A stretch of 64,000 nt of DNA, taken from NCBI GenBank assembly GCA_028023455.1, contig JAQFVV010006294.1, positions 2,941,001 through 3,005,000 on the forward strand, read 5' to 3'. The notes beneath the pieces were generated by a model that saw only the letters and a list, made by a program, of their open reading frames with translations, did not search any database and was not told the origin of the DNA. Made by a program: the position numbers and the translations under genes. Source of the stretch: Epiperipatus broadwayi (lineage: Eukaryota > Onychophora > Udeonychophora > Euonychophora > Peripatidae). Below are positions 12,280 to 22,899 of this stretch, piece by piece (position 1 is the stretch's first letter; every line of letters begins with the position of its first letter).

Positions 12280-12891
12280 TATAATATGTAAAAAAAAAAA
12301 ACGTTTTCATTTTGAATGTCAAGCGCTCCCTTTGGTTCAAAATGAGCAGTAACAACAGCGTCTTACGATATGTTTTAAGCTTTAAAAAGACTGTAAATCC
12401 GCTATGATAATGACCATTTTAGAGCGACCTGAAGCCATTAATGAAAATTTTCAGTTGATGCACTTATTAAACACAACACAAGACTGAAGTTGGCACTAAT
12501 TGTATTTTCTCTTGTGACAAATCTGATTTCTTATTAGTTCTCAAATGTACCCACATATTGTCAAATAACGATAATGATTAAAATATGTTTGAAAAAATGT
12601 AAAATAATTTACACATAAAAACATATTGTTTTGAATAAAATTAAATAGTTAATAAAAAAGTAAAAAAAGTTTGTCTTGTATCAATTTTTTATTAGTCATA
12701 CTTTATTCCCTTAATTTTTTTATGTGAATTTTAAAGTAATTTTACATTGTTGCTTTGCTTTTATGCGATTTTCGAAAATTATGGAACATATCCCACATTT
12801 TTCAATGTAAGTTAAGTCTATTTTTGTGCGATTTCTTTTATGCGTGTTTTTTGTGGAACTTATCTACCGCATAAAACGAGATCCAGGTGTA

Positions 12892-13260
12892 TATATATAA
12901 TTTTTTCATTGACAATTTGCCATTTTGTTTCTTACATAGTGAGAAAATATTTCCTGAACCATAATTCATTAAATTGAAACATGAAGAGAAAAAATGAACT
13001 GATCACAAAGTACATTTTAAAATAGTAATAATAAAAAATACAATATACACTTTAAAATTTATTTTTGATACACTTTAAGTATGTTCCATTATTAAAGTTT
13101 TTTATTTTTGTAATGTCTAACAAATAAAATTTTGGAATTTTTTTTTCATCTCTGCTATTTTTTTTTTTTTAAACAACACTTCTCAAATTGATTTATTTAT
13201 ATAAATGCAATGAAATTAAATAAAATTTGATAAAGAAATGTAATTTAGTCTACTTCCGGT
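12892..13260. other. AT-rich spacer between two mobile elements
   Basis: Poly-T, poly-A and TA runs only. No 5' LTR or primer-binding site for the retrotransposon that follows could be seen here. Confidence 0.5.
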
Positions 13261-13388
13261 TTTTACACAGTGAACATTGTGGCTAAGGATTCTACAGAAG
13301 ATTTTCATAACTCAAGTAATAAGGGGAGAAAGAGCTCTAGAAGTAGAGCTAGAAGTCAAAGGTTCTGAAGTACGCAAGTCAGGGCTGT

Positions 13389-13766
13389 CCAAAAATAGAA
13401 ATAGAGATTGCTGGGAGGCAGGCCGAAGCATTAGTGGACTCTGGCAGCCAAATCTCTGTGCTGTTTGAGGAATTGTATGCCCAAATCATGAGACAGCAGG
13501 TTAGCATCTGGACCATTCCTATTAATCTAGCAAATAATAATGGCAAATAATAAAATGGCAATGGTGGAGCTCAAGCAGGTGTGGATGGGCATTTACATCA
13601 GTGGTGAAACATTTCCCCATGCATTTCTAGTAATGAAAGACTTGATTCACGACATACTGATAGGATCAGATTTTTTAAACAGGTATAGATGTGTAATAGA
13701 TTTTAGAATAAGTCAGTTTATATATGAAGGGGAGCCCACCAGGTTCACTACAGCACAATTACATTG
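13389..13766 (+). pseudogene. Retrotransposon aspartic protease remnant
   Basis: Frame from 13389 reads PKIEIEIAGRQAEALVDSG, giving the aspartic protease active-site motif DSG near 13437, followed by SQISVLFEELYAQI. After a frame change near 13540 comes FPHAFLVMKDLIHDILIGSD and FLNRY, the second conserved block (ILIGxDFL) of Ty3/gypsy proteases. The active enzyme cuts the Gag-Pol polyprotein as a homodimer in the particle. At least one frameshift separates the two blocks, so this copy is dead. RT remnants begin about 70 bases downstream. Confidence 0.75.
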
Positions 13767-13799
13767 ATCAGTAGAAGCAATAAGGATAGAAGAGGAAGA

Positions 13800-14400
13800 G
13801 AGGAGGGATTGAAGAGAAAATTAGGGAAAATAATTTCTGCAAACGAAGAGGAGGTCTTCAGGCAAACATTACATCATTACCATCAGGTGTTTTCGGAAGT
13901 ACCGGGTGTGATCCAAGGCTTTGAGCAGCGCATCAAACTGAAACAAGACCATCCCTTACAATCTCACTCTTATCCGGCACCCTATCAATATAGGGAGGAG
14001 ATAAACAATTAAGCCAGATGATGGAATGGGGGATAATATCAAAATGTTCATCACATTTTTGTAACCCTCTAGTGGTGGTTAAGAAGAAGAGCAGTGTTAT
14101 TAGATTATGCCTAGATGGACAATTGAACCGGATAATGATCCTGGATCACAATATTTCATCTCTGATACATGAGTTATTGGGAGGATTCAAGGGTAAACGG
14201 ATATTTTAATGTTTGATCTGACTGCCAGTTATTAGCAAATCTAGATCCATCCTGAGGACCATCAATACATGGCATTTCAGGGTCACCTGGTGGCTCAAGG
14301 GGTAAAATCTCACCAGACAAAGTTTTGGCCATCAGGGAGTTTGCCACACTGAAATCTTGGAAGCAGATCTGGTCATTCCTGGGCCTTTGTAATTTCTACA
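13800..14400 (+). pseudogene. Reverse transcriptase remnant (N-terminal part)
   Basis: Recognisable pieces are 'EVFSEVPGVIQGFEQRIKLK' from about 13896, then a Y-rich segment leading into 'EWGIISKCSSHFCNPLVVVK' near 14030, and 'LCLDGQLNR' near 14107, where active elements have a conserved '(C)VDYRxLN' block. These match the start of the Ty3/gypsy RT domain, which copies genomic RNA into DNA. Beyond 14209 the frame is lost; the following bases carry the fading palm region but no readable YxDD box. Several stops and frameshifts are present. Confidence 0.65.
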
Positions 14401-14465
14401 ACTGATTCCAAGAATGGTTAGTGGAATGCATGGAACCTCTAGTTAGTTACTAAGAAAGGGTTTCC

Positions 14466-15012
14466 ATGGAGCTGGGACCCAGAACAGAAGGCCCTCGAAG
14501 ATATAAAAGAGGGTTCACTAGACAAAGTTATGCTGTCATTTCCAGATTTACTAAACCATTTGTGGTACAAATGGACAGCAGTGGATATGACTTAGGGGCT
14601 ACATTATCACAAATACAGGAAGGAAATCAAATGGGAGTGCTGTATTTTATCAGCAAACTACTAATGGATCCTAAATTGAATTACTTACAACACTGTAAAG
14701 GAAGCCCTGGTGATTGTCTGGACGTTTCAGAAGTTCTGTCCATTTTTGTTAGGGTCAGAAGTGATCATTGTGACTGATCATAAGAGTCTGGAATTTATAA
14801 ATTGCAGTTACCTTATAAATTGCAGTTACCTTATCAACAGGCGGTTGTTACATCTGAGCTTGTTGTTGCAGGAATACAAGTACACCGTTCAATATTTCCA
14901 GGGACCAGAGAAAATCATGGCTGATATTCTGAGACGGAATTCATCTGGGTATCAGCCTAGTCATCTGGGGTGTCGAGAAGTTGTATATTGTCAATGTGGG
15001 TATAGGAATTAA
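14466..15012 (+). pseudogene. RNase H domain remnant
   Basis: 'KPFVVQMDSSGYDLGATLSQ' near 14550 gives the first acidic residue of a Ty3/gypsy RNase H, followed by 'YFISKLL'. A frame shift near 14710 leads to 'IIVTDHKSLEF' near 14763, the conserved TDHxSL block, and 'LLQEYKYTVQYFQGPEKIMA' then 'DILRRN', matching the usual 'HxPGxxNxVADxLSR' end of the domain. An 18-bp direct duplication lies at about 14797-14832 inside the domain. RNase H degrades the RNA strand of the hybrid during reverse transcription. The frameshift makes it inactive. Confidence 0.7.
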
Positions 15013-15169
15013 CAAGAAGATAGAATAGGACTTTGCTCATTTGGGGGATTGGCGGTGTCAAGATGAGCGATTGAAAGAGACGATCGAGCAGCTGGGAAAG
15101 AAAGCAAATGGAGTGAGAAGAAGACAGGAAGGGAGATGAGATACCGACCGTGTCAAAACATTTTGCAGT

Positions 15170-16075
15170 TTAGGACACATGATAACCAAGATGAGTGGAA
15201 ACCAGTTATACCTTGTAGACTATGTAAGGATGTGGCAATCTATGTACACCAGCTGTATGGCCACTATGACACTGAAAATGGAGCATTTGATTCGGAAGTG
15301 GTTTCACTGGCCTAGCATACATGCTTCTGTCATGAACATGTTGAGGGGGGGGTGGAAGCTGCCAGAGAACCAAACCAGTGTTCAGGAATTACATGGCTCC
15401 TATGTTGTCAATAATACCTAACCGACCTAGAGAAATAGTAGCTTTGGACTTTTACGGCCCTCTGCCGGCATTCAGTAAAAAATATCTCCTTGTCATGTAC
15501 GATTTATTTTCAAAATATGTGTCTGCATACCCCATCATATAGGCGAATGCAAAGAATGCCATCAAGATGTTAGAAGGCAGGCATTTCACAGAGAAAACCC
15601 AAGAACATTTTATCCGACCATGGCACACCTTTCACATTCAAGGAATGGCACCAGTGGGTCCAAGGTCAGGGGATTAGGCACAACCACATCAATTTGGAAC
15701 CACAATCTAACCCCTGTGAATAGGTGATGAGTTAGGGTACCTGTTTCATACTTATACGGGCACAAATATAAAGGCTGGTTGAAATGGACCCCTCAAGTAG
15801 TGAACTTTATAAACTGGTCATAAATGAATCAACTGGGTTCACCCCATTTTGCTTTAAATTCCAGCAACATATCCCACATCAGATTAAGACCTTTGTACCA
15901 GGGATGGAGGGACCATGTATCAACCAAAAAACTGACCGGGACAGGGCATATCAGACCTTACAGCGGGCGACCCATCAATGAAGGAGAAAGGGAACAGAAC
16001 ACATTTAAAGTGGGAGATCGGGCAATGGCTAAAACCCCACACAACAGCAACCTTGGTAGACTGTAACTTTTGTGA
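15170..16075 (+). pseudogene. Integrase remnant
   Basis: 'MEHLIRKWFHWPSIHASVMN' near 15281 matches the zinc-binding N-terminal region of gypsy integrases. 'REIVALDFYGPLPAFSKKYL' followed by 'LVMYDLFSKYVSAYPI' near 15430-15537 is the start of the DDE catalytic core with its first Asp. Later pieces include 'TGFTPFCFKFQQHIPHQIKT' near 15833 and 'FKVGDRAMAK' near 16003, the end of the core and the C-terminal 'F..GD.V' domain. Stops occur in between (for example after YPII). Integrase inserts the cDNA into the host chromosome. Confidence 0.7.
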
Positions 16076-16425
16076 GGGCCCATATGCCATTCTGTCAAAA
16101 TAAAGGGATAACACATTTTGTCTGGACACCGGGTGTGAAATCAAGGGATTATATAATACCTATGCGGCTCTCTGCATGTATGGACAACTCAGGGACCAGC
16201 AGGTAAACATGTAAGAAGATAGGAAATATAAGAGAGCCATTCAAATATGCAAGAGGTATTTGAAGGCTTTATGACATGCTGGTATTAATGGGTTTAAACC
16301 TGGTCGCAACAAGCTCAAAAGGTGATCGTTATTACATATATGACGACTATTAAATTTAGCAGTCTTAAATTTAATTAGTTTTGTTTTTTTTATTGGGTGG
16401 TTATGATTGTTTAAATGGATATATC

Positions 16426-16438
16426 AGAAAAGAGGGAG
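16426..16438 (+). promoter_or_regulatory. Putative polypurine tract
   Basis: AGAAAAGAGGGAG is an uninterrupted purine run, 350 bases after the last integrase block and just before the LTR-like stretch. A polypurine tract at this place primes plus-strand DNA in LTR retrotransposons. The LTR would begin at or just after 16439, but the bases there are TC, not the usual TG. Confidence 0.4.
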
Positions 16439-16686
16439 TCAAGCTCTGTTGTTTCGAAGCATGTATGGGTTATAGATGTGTTTATGAAAAGGTTTAACTA
16501 TTGGGAAGGGAGAGATGAGGTTTTCTTTTGCTTGGTTGTTTTATGAGAAGCATAGGTATTGCCAGAATAATTAAATTTGAAAGATGCTAAAAGCTTTCAA
16601 GTATTTCGACAAGAATCCGGTTGAGCAGAAAACAATGCAATAGGAAATAGAAAACCAGTGAACTTTCTATAAAGAATGGAGGGGGA

Positions 16687-16693
16687 TATAAAA
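16687..16693 (+). promoter_or_regulatory. TATA box in putative 3' LTR
   Basis: TATAAAA lies about 250 bases into the presumed LTR, followed by a less AT-rich stretch; this spacing suits a U3 promoter. Without a second LTR it is inference. Confidence 0.35.
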
Positions 16694-16876
16694 GGATAGA
16701 ACCCAGAATACTACTGGTCTTGTCCCTTCAGAGAGCGAAGTAAAAGTATAGAGATATTGTTAATGCAGCAGAGATTGATATAATAATTTCACATCAAATC
16801 ATGGCAGAAATGGAAATGTGGAGGTGAGAATTTAACGTGTCAGGGCTCAAATCTTATTCCCAGCTAATTGTATGTT

Positions 16877-17303
16877 GCTACGACTGATAAAGAAAGAATA
16901 GGTCTCATTGGATTAAAAGCTACTGCCATTATCAAAACTGTGAATTGTCAACTTTTTGGAAACAGAGATTGGAAAAATAACATGCTACAACTGATAAAGA
17001 AAGAATAGGCCTCATTGGATTAAAAGTTACCGCCATTATCAAAACTGTGAATTGTCAACTTTTTGGAAACAGAGATTGGAAAAATAAAGAGGAAACTTCA
17101 CATTTAGTTATTCAACTGTAAATGTGTTTTATTCTATGAGCTCTCTGGGGAAATGCAGGTAGTATAAACTTATCAAAACTGTGAATTGTCAACTTTTTGG
17201 AAACAGAGATTGGAAAAATAAAGAGGAAACTTCACATTTAGTTATTCAACTGTAAATGTGTTTTATTCTATGAGCTCTCTGGGGAAATGCAGGTAGTATA
17301 AAC
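16877..17303. repeat. Two overlapping tandem duplications in the LTR region
   Basis: A block of about 107 bp (ctgataaagaaagaatag...) occurs at 16877-16983 and again, slightly diverged, at 16984-17090. A second block of 134 bp starting ttatcaaaactgtg is at 17036-17169 and almost identically at 17170-17303. The shared core shows that the second duplication arose on top of the first. Confidence 0.85.
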
Positions 17304-17310
17304 TTTTATA

Positions 17311-18270
17311 TTGATTTCGGTCTAAATTTTATAACGGATTCCCTCGACTTTGTTAACAAAATTCAACTTAAGAGTATTTACCAAGAAATAATAAATTGTG
17401 TAAGATTGTCATTGCCATTAATGGTTGACTTCATGCCTTAAAATAGACTAATGGTTATGAAATAACAAATAAAAAAAAAACAACAACTAAATAATTAAAA
17501 GAGAATTTTTTTTCCTCTTCTCAACTTTTAAACTTTGCCTCAAAAGTGGAATACATTTATGAAAGCGTACTATATGTATGTGTTAATCAAAATGGCAGAG
17601 CATTAGGGTTATTCTTTTCTTATTTATATAATGATATTATCAATTATAATTTGTAAACATCTAATAAATCTATGTTAGATATTAAAATCATATGTGTAAT
17701 AGATTGTCATTTTTTTTTGTGTACTCGAGGGTGATTATATTTCCAATACTCCTGGCAATAACTCTACCCAACCTGAATCTGAGCTAGTTGACCATCAAAC
17801 CTCTCTAATCTATAGTTATATATTGAGTCACACATCATTAGTGTACCCCCTTCACGTAATTCTTAAATTATAAGGTTGGCGCTTGGAACCCCTTCACGTA
17901 ATTCTTAAATTATAAGGTTGGCGCTTGGAATTTGCTGGATGTCCATAAATATGCGTTGGGAAATTTATTTATATATATATATTTTAATTATCATAGATTA
18001 GAATGACACATAAGCAATAGATTCGTAAATATGTATACATGTGATAATAGATGTCTATGTCTACTGTTTTATAAGAAATGGGAGATTTTGTTACAAATTC
18101 ACATATTTGTATACGTGTGATAATAAATATATCTATCGATGTGATAATAAATATATATATATGTCAACTGGTCTATAAGAAAAGGGAGGTTTTGTTACAA
18201 TATTTAATTTTTTATTTGTGTGTGTAAGAAAATCTCTAGTTAACCCTTTCTTGATTATATGCATTTATAA
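17311..18270. other. AT-rich stretch with a 42-bp tandem duplication
   Basis: At 17847-17888 and 17889-17930 the block ccccttcacgtaattc... is repeated exactly in tandem. Near 18100-18170 there are degenerate (ATAA/TATC)n words. No gene is seen. Confidence 0.6.
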
Positions 18271-18489
18271 TTTTGGTTCAGAAGGCTTTATTGATCTATA
18301 GGTTTACAAAAAAAAAAAAACAAGAAAAAGAAAAGAAATAACAATTTTTATCAGGGCATACTCTTCTCCAGAACACTACATCAGTTTATAACACTTTTCA
18401 TATATTATTGCATCAATACCCTTTTTGTCATTAATCCCGATGGTCTAGTTCTTTGGCGATGGTGAGTCATTTTTATAGATTAGAGCGAA

Positions 18490-21420
18490 GTCGCATTAGT
18501 GACCAGGTGTCTGAGAAAATGTTGGATGGTGATTTTTCATGTCTTGTGCATAATGATATGGGTGTTTTGTGTCCGGTCCATACACAAGTGTACATCTGGT
18601 ACACCATAGTGAGTATAATACATATGTGTTAGTGCGAATGTGTCCATAAATTTCTTTTTCAAACTATTGAGAAGTGTTTGTATTCCGTGCTCTTTTATTT
18701 TTAAAAATGTTTGGAATGTCCCACCAGATATTATTGTATCTGGGGCATGTGAATAATAAGAGCTTTCATATATCTTCAATATTGGTACAATTCCTTTTAT
18801 ATTTACAAAAGTGAAATGTTGGAAATGCCTCAAGATTTAGTTTTATGAGAAAATCACAGAATTTCTGCTCCAATGACCAATATTTGAAATTTTTTGTCAA
18901 CTGCTTATTTATTATTTTAGATAAGTTTTTCCATTATCGTTCGAAAGGGGGATTGCAGACTGAATAAACCTCCCAGTATTTCATTTTATCCATGGGGGGA
19001 TATGTTAGATTGGGGATGCTTAATAACAGAGAAATTAACTGATTCCAGAAATTACTTGTAGGTGGGGTTTTTGTCTGTGAGTGTGATTTTGAATGCAACT
19101 TCCAGATATGGGAAAATTATGGCAGATGATGATGATATTAGATTAAATGTTTTTTGAATTTGAAAAATGTTGATAGAATGTAGGCCCAGTCCATTTTGAG
19201 ATCGAGGGTGCAGAATTTTTCTAGGGATATTGACACTATTTTTTTTTTTCCACAACAATTTCCTACACATTGAATAAATTTTTTCTGTAAAAGCTTTTGA
19301 GTATATATTATTGTGGGTGTATAGTAGGTAACTCTTATTATAACTTAGAGATTGAAGAAGGCAACTTTGGCATATGTATGATTTGAATAGAGAAATAATT
19401 AATCCCCAGATTTATTTATTAATTTCTTCTGTATCTGTGATCTCATTTCAGAGTTGCTTAAATGGAATGGAAATCCCAGGAATACACCTGATTTTCCTTT
19501 GAAGTATTGGTCATGTTGGCATCCAGTGCATATCGACCAAGCACTGGATTTATGTAGTAGATTAAACTACAATTTGTATTCTGTTGAATAGTTATTAAGA
19601 ATATTAATTATCTTTGTTATGTGGTTTTTGTGGGCAGAAAGATAATAATATCACCCATGTATGCAACACATATAACATTAGCCTTCATTGCAGGTATGAA
19701 TATTCCAGCCATTCTCACTTTCAATTGCTCTAAAGAGAAGATTAATATAAAAAAGTGAATAGAAGGGCACTTAATGGTGAGCTTTGTGGAATGGAGTTAA
19801 ATGTAGTGAAAGAAGATGATGCATACTTCCAAGAGTTATATGAATTTTTCTAGTTAAAAGATTTGTATTCAAGTATATATGAATTTCTCTAGTTAAAAGA
19901 TTTGTATTCAAGTAGATTAGTGCTCTGGGAATTGATGTGTTTGCTAGCACATTAATTAGGATATTAATTGGTACTATATCAAATGCTGATTTAATGTCTA
20001 GTTGAACTACAAACTGGTCTATACTTTTTGTCATTTCTGATTGTAACAATCATTGTCTTATATAAAAAAACTGCCTGCCCAGTTGAAGATTCCTTCCTTG
20101 CAAACTGATTTTTTTGACAACAATGGCAGAACGTAGGGCTCAATTCTATCTTTAACTATTGACTCCAGAATCTTGATATCAAATGGGCTCATTGACATAG
20201 GTCTGAGCTTTTGAAATGTGGTTATATTTTCCTTCTTAATGAATGGAAGCAATAAGATGGGTTAAAGCCCATGAATGTGATAAATTCTCTTTGTTAGAAA
20301 GTTGGCTAAATCTGCTAGATATTTTTCTGTCAAATGACTTAAATGTTTGTATACAAAGCAAGGTATTCCATGTATCCCTGGATTACATGAGTTTGATATT
20401 GAATACAACTTTTCTTCAAAATCTCTTGGAACAAGAGCTATATTATCTTCTGGTGGGAGTCATATGCTGATCAATAGGCTTTTCTGAGGGCTATTACATT
20501 TGCACAGCCCTCTGCAGTGGAAGCACTAATCATTATTCTTTTATACAATTCATCTGTGAGTGCTAAAATCCTTTAGGGAAGGAGTTGGTTTCTTGATATT
20601 GTATCAGTTGTGTATGAGATTGTGTTTACAAAGGTAATCCATGTCTGAACAGAGTCCAAATCCATGTCACAAATTTTGAATATTGATATGTATATCTCTG
20701 AAAAGAGATATTCTTTAGTTTGACCTGGGAGCAATATTCTAATAGTTTTGCCTGTACTGATTGTGGGTCTATATAAAAAATAATTTTTAAGACAAACAAT
20801 AACAGCCGAATGATCTGAAAAAGATGAGTTTATTAGTAGTATTTTATTCATATGATGCAGTGTTGGTGAATAAAACACAAGATCAATTAAAGATGAATGT
20901 CTACCATTGTTGAATGAAACAGAGTTTTATGGAAGAAAATCTCCAGACATAAGAGGAAAAGCCAGCCTGTGTAACCATTTATTGATAAATTTATAGTACA
21001 TGTTAAAATCTCCCATTAGTATTATCAGATATATTGAGGATGCGAATTTTGTGTTTAGTATGTATAAGGTTATTTATAATTGTTTCACCTGGAGGAATAT
21101 ACAGTTATGCTATATTCAGTATTATTTTATGATATAGATTAATAATTAGCATATGTGCATCAATATATATTATTTTAAAAGAGTTAAATGGTCAAGTTTT
21201 GGTTATCACAATTCCTAGCCAATGGTGAGTATACAGCTCTGGAAAACAATGAATAACCTTGCACGTCATAGAACTTAGATGGATCTGTTTATGATTTGTT
21301 ATATATCTTTGTCTCAAGCAATCCAGTTATGTGTGGTTGGATAATCCATTTTCTGAGTTTATAGTTTATAGTTTTTTTTCTACAGTTTAATCCTCTGACA
21401 ATATCATCATTGTTATTTAG
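18490..21420 (-). pseudogene. LINE ORF2: endonuclease-reverse transcriptase, broken
   Basis: On the minus strand, endonuclease blocks come first: VRGLN near 21385, LLETKIYNK near 21310 (catalytic Glu), MGDFNM near 21005 and FSDHSAV near 20815 (catalytic Asp-His). RT follows: LRPMSMSPFDIKILESI near 20190, QLDIKSAFD near 20000 (first catalytic Asp), then near 19650 AYMGDI where an active enzyme has YxDD. The loss of that first Asp of the pair, along with many frameshifts, makes it inactive. A block LHPRSQNGLGLHSINI near 19180 is shared with the other LINE. The active protein nicks target DNA and copies element RNA at the nick. The 98-codon open frame at 18537-18833 may be its C-terminal end. 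Confidence 0.8.
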
Positions 21421-21639
21421 TGCATTTATGTAGAAATAACATAAATATGTTTATGTTAACTGTTTATTTCTATCTAAAGATATTGGACTTTCATCTGACA
21501 AACCTAGAGACTTGTTGTAAGCTGTTACATTTGAGCATATTATAGCGAATTGCTCACTTATAGTATTGCAAACACTGGAGTCTAATATGTTTTTGGTTGA
21601 CTTTTTAACTTTTTTAGCATTGTCCAGAGACTGTGGTAA

Positions 21640-22882
21640 ATCCTTTTCATTCAGTTCTGGGGTTAAAATTCATTTTTCCTTGCCCGTTTCTTTCTTTGTG
21701 GATGACCTTGTTTACGCTTGAATGTTAACACTTGAATGTTAGTACCTTTAAGTCCAGTGTGTTGGACCAGATATTGTTAATTCTATAATGTCTTGTGAAT
21801 TATTGTTTCTGGAATGGTTTTGCTAATTTCACTTGTGACTTTTAGTTGAAAGGAACTGTGTTGATCTGATAGTTGATCTTGTATTTGTGTATTATCTTCT
21901 GAACGTATATTTGGGATAAAACTAACCAAACCATTGATATTAGCATAATTTATACTAGTGATTAATGCTCTTCCATTTGTGTGGGAATATTGTTTTTATA
22001 ATTTTTTCCCTTGCTTTGATGTTGTTCTCATTTCACAGTGCAGACAATTAGTTTTTGGACACGCATTTATGATGTGACCTCTTTCTTTACAGCTGAAGCA
22101 CTGAGGTTTAACTTTATGTACTATTATGAGGAGTGTGATTTCTTAATCTATAATTAACGTAGGGATGTCATTTGGATTTACATTTTTGTTTAGGCACAGT
22201 TTAAAATGATAATTGTTCCCTAGTATCGGTATAGGCGTACCTCTTAGATATGTAGGTTGGAAGGTCACCACTGAGCCAAAAGGTACCATTAGCTTTGTAA
22301 AGTCATTAATACAATAATTGAAGTAGGTGTTTTTAATAATCCCTGTTATAGTTTTCTCTTTTCCGGTCTATCTTGACTAGCGCTTATTTTTCTAGCATGA
22401 GAATAGTTTTTTCAAATCTATTTCTCTGCCCTACGTCAAAAAATTCAATGGCAATATATCTAGGGTTAGGATGTTCCCCAATCTGTTGTATCGAATCCCA
22501 CATGTTGTTTGCTGTAATCACTTCATACAATAAATTTTTTGGAAATCTGTAAAGAGAGCAATTAATATCCATGATAGCTAGAACAGTTGAGCTATTGGTA
22601 AAAAAATGTTTAATGAGAAATATAGACTTTTCGGTATTGTTTGATTGAAGACTTCTGAGATTCTTCTCAAGCTTTCTTCCAACCAGGCCTCCTCCATTAC
22701 ATTGATAGGTTCCTGAGGGGTGTTAGTATGTCTAAATTAATCAGGTTATTCACTGTCGATCTGTGGAATCTTGCACTTTGATTTGCATTTTGCCTTCTAT
22801 TATTGTGCTGTAGCAATGAAGTTGAGGCCTTCATAGCTTGTGCATATGTGCATGATTTCACTTCGCTTCGAGTCCATGGCAT
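21640..22882 (-). pseudogene. LINE ORF1 (nucleic-acid-binding protein), broken
   Basis: Minus-strand pieces: 22882-22697 beginning MPWTRSEVKSCTYAQAMKAS; 22572-22384 with YEVITANNMWDSIQQIGEHP and RYIAIEFF, which resembles an RNA-recognition-like fold; and at 22104-22035 CFSCKERGHIINACPKTNC with LHC, a CX2CX5HX4C zinc knuckle followed by a second Cys pair. This domain order is usual for ORF1 of Jockey/I-type LINEs, whose product coats element RNA. Frameshifts separate the pieces. The start at 22882 is the first in-frame ATG, not a proven start. Confidence 0.7.
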
Positions 22883-22899
22883 TTGATAAGCAAAAAGTT

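Larger units (their letters stand above)
9432..12889 (+). mobile_element. Tigger/pogo-like DNA transposon, copy 2, interrupted by a nested element
   Basis: It begins CACCTGGGTCTCGTTTTATG and ends with the reverse complement (one mismatch visible), with TA outside each end (9430-9431, 12890-12891). Inner end sequences match copy 1: left of this copy equals right of copy 1, and the reverse. Without the nested insertion at 10291-12279 the element is about 1.5 kb, so it too is a deletion derivative, keeping a transposase C-terminus (9635-9875) but no catalytic core. The nested insertion postdates it. A 76-codon open stretch at 9999-10229 is lysine- and phenylalanine-rich and probably accidental. 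Confidence 0.8.
13261..17310 (+). mobile_element. Decayed Ty3/gypsy-like LTR retrotransposon, 5'-truncated
   Basis: Protease, reverse transcriptase, RNase H and integrase remnants lie in that order on the plus strand, the Ty3/gypsy order. A polypurine tract at 16426-16438 is followed by a stretch with a TATA box (16687-16693), as in a 3' LTR. No 5' LTR, primer-binding site or gag could be found upstream, so the element is 5'-truncated or heavily rearranged. Many frameshifts and stops separate the domains. The 3' end of the LTR cannot be fixed because no second LTR is present to compare; tandem duplications at 16877-17303 complicate it further. Confidence 0.8.
18271..22890 (-). mobile_element. 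Long broken LINE (non-LTR retrotransposon), minus strand
   Basis: Read on the minus strand the order is ORF1 with a zinc knuckle, endonuclease, reverse transcriptase, and a C-terminal region, then a 3' UTR with AATAAA (minus strand; plus-strand positions 18287-18292). The 3' end, ...AATAAAGCCTTCTGAA, recurs at 63505-63520, fixing the terminus near 18271. There is no poly(A) tail. Homologous blocks appear in the plus-strand LINE at 27000-32430 (for example the NGLGLH block), so both belong to one clade with an apurinic-type endonuclease, in the Jockey/I/CR1 range. Frameshifts and stops are frequent. The 5' end is not defined by a target duplication. Confidence 0.85.

Noticed and set aside
18537-18833. 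98-codon minus-strand frame taken as a separate gene
   Set aside because: It lies at the expected 3' end of LINE ORF2 and is better explained as its C-terminal part or a chance frame.
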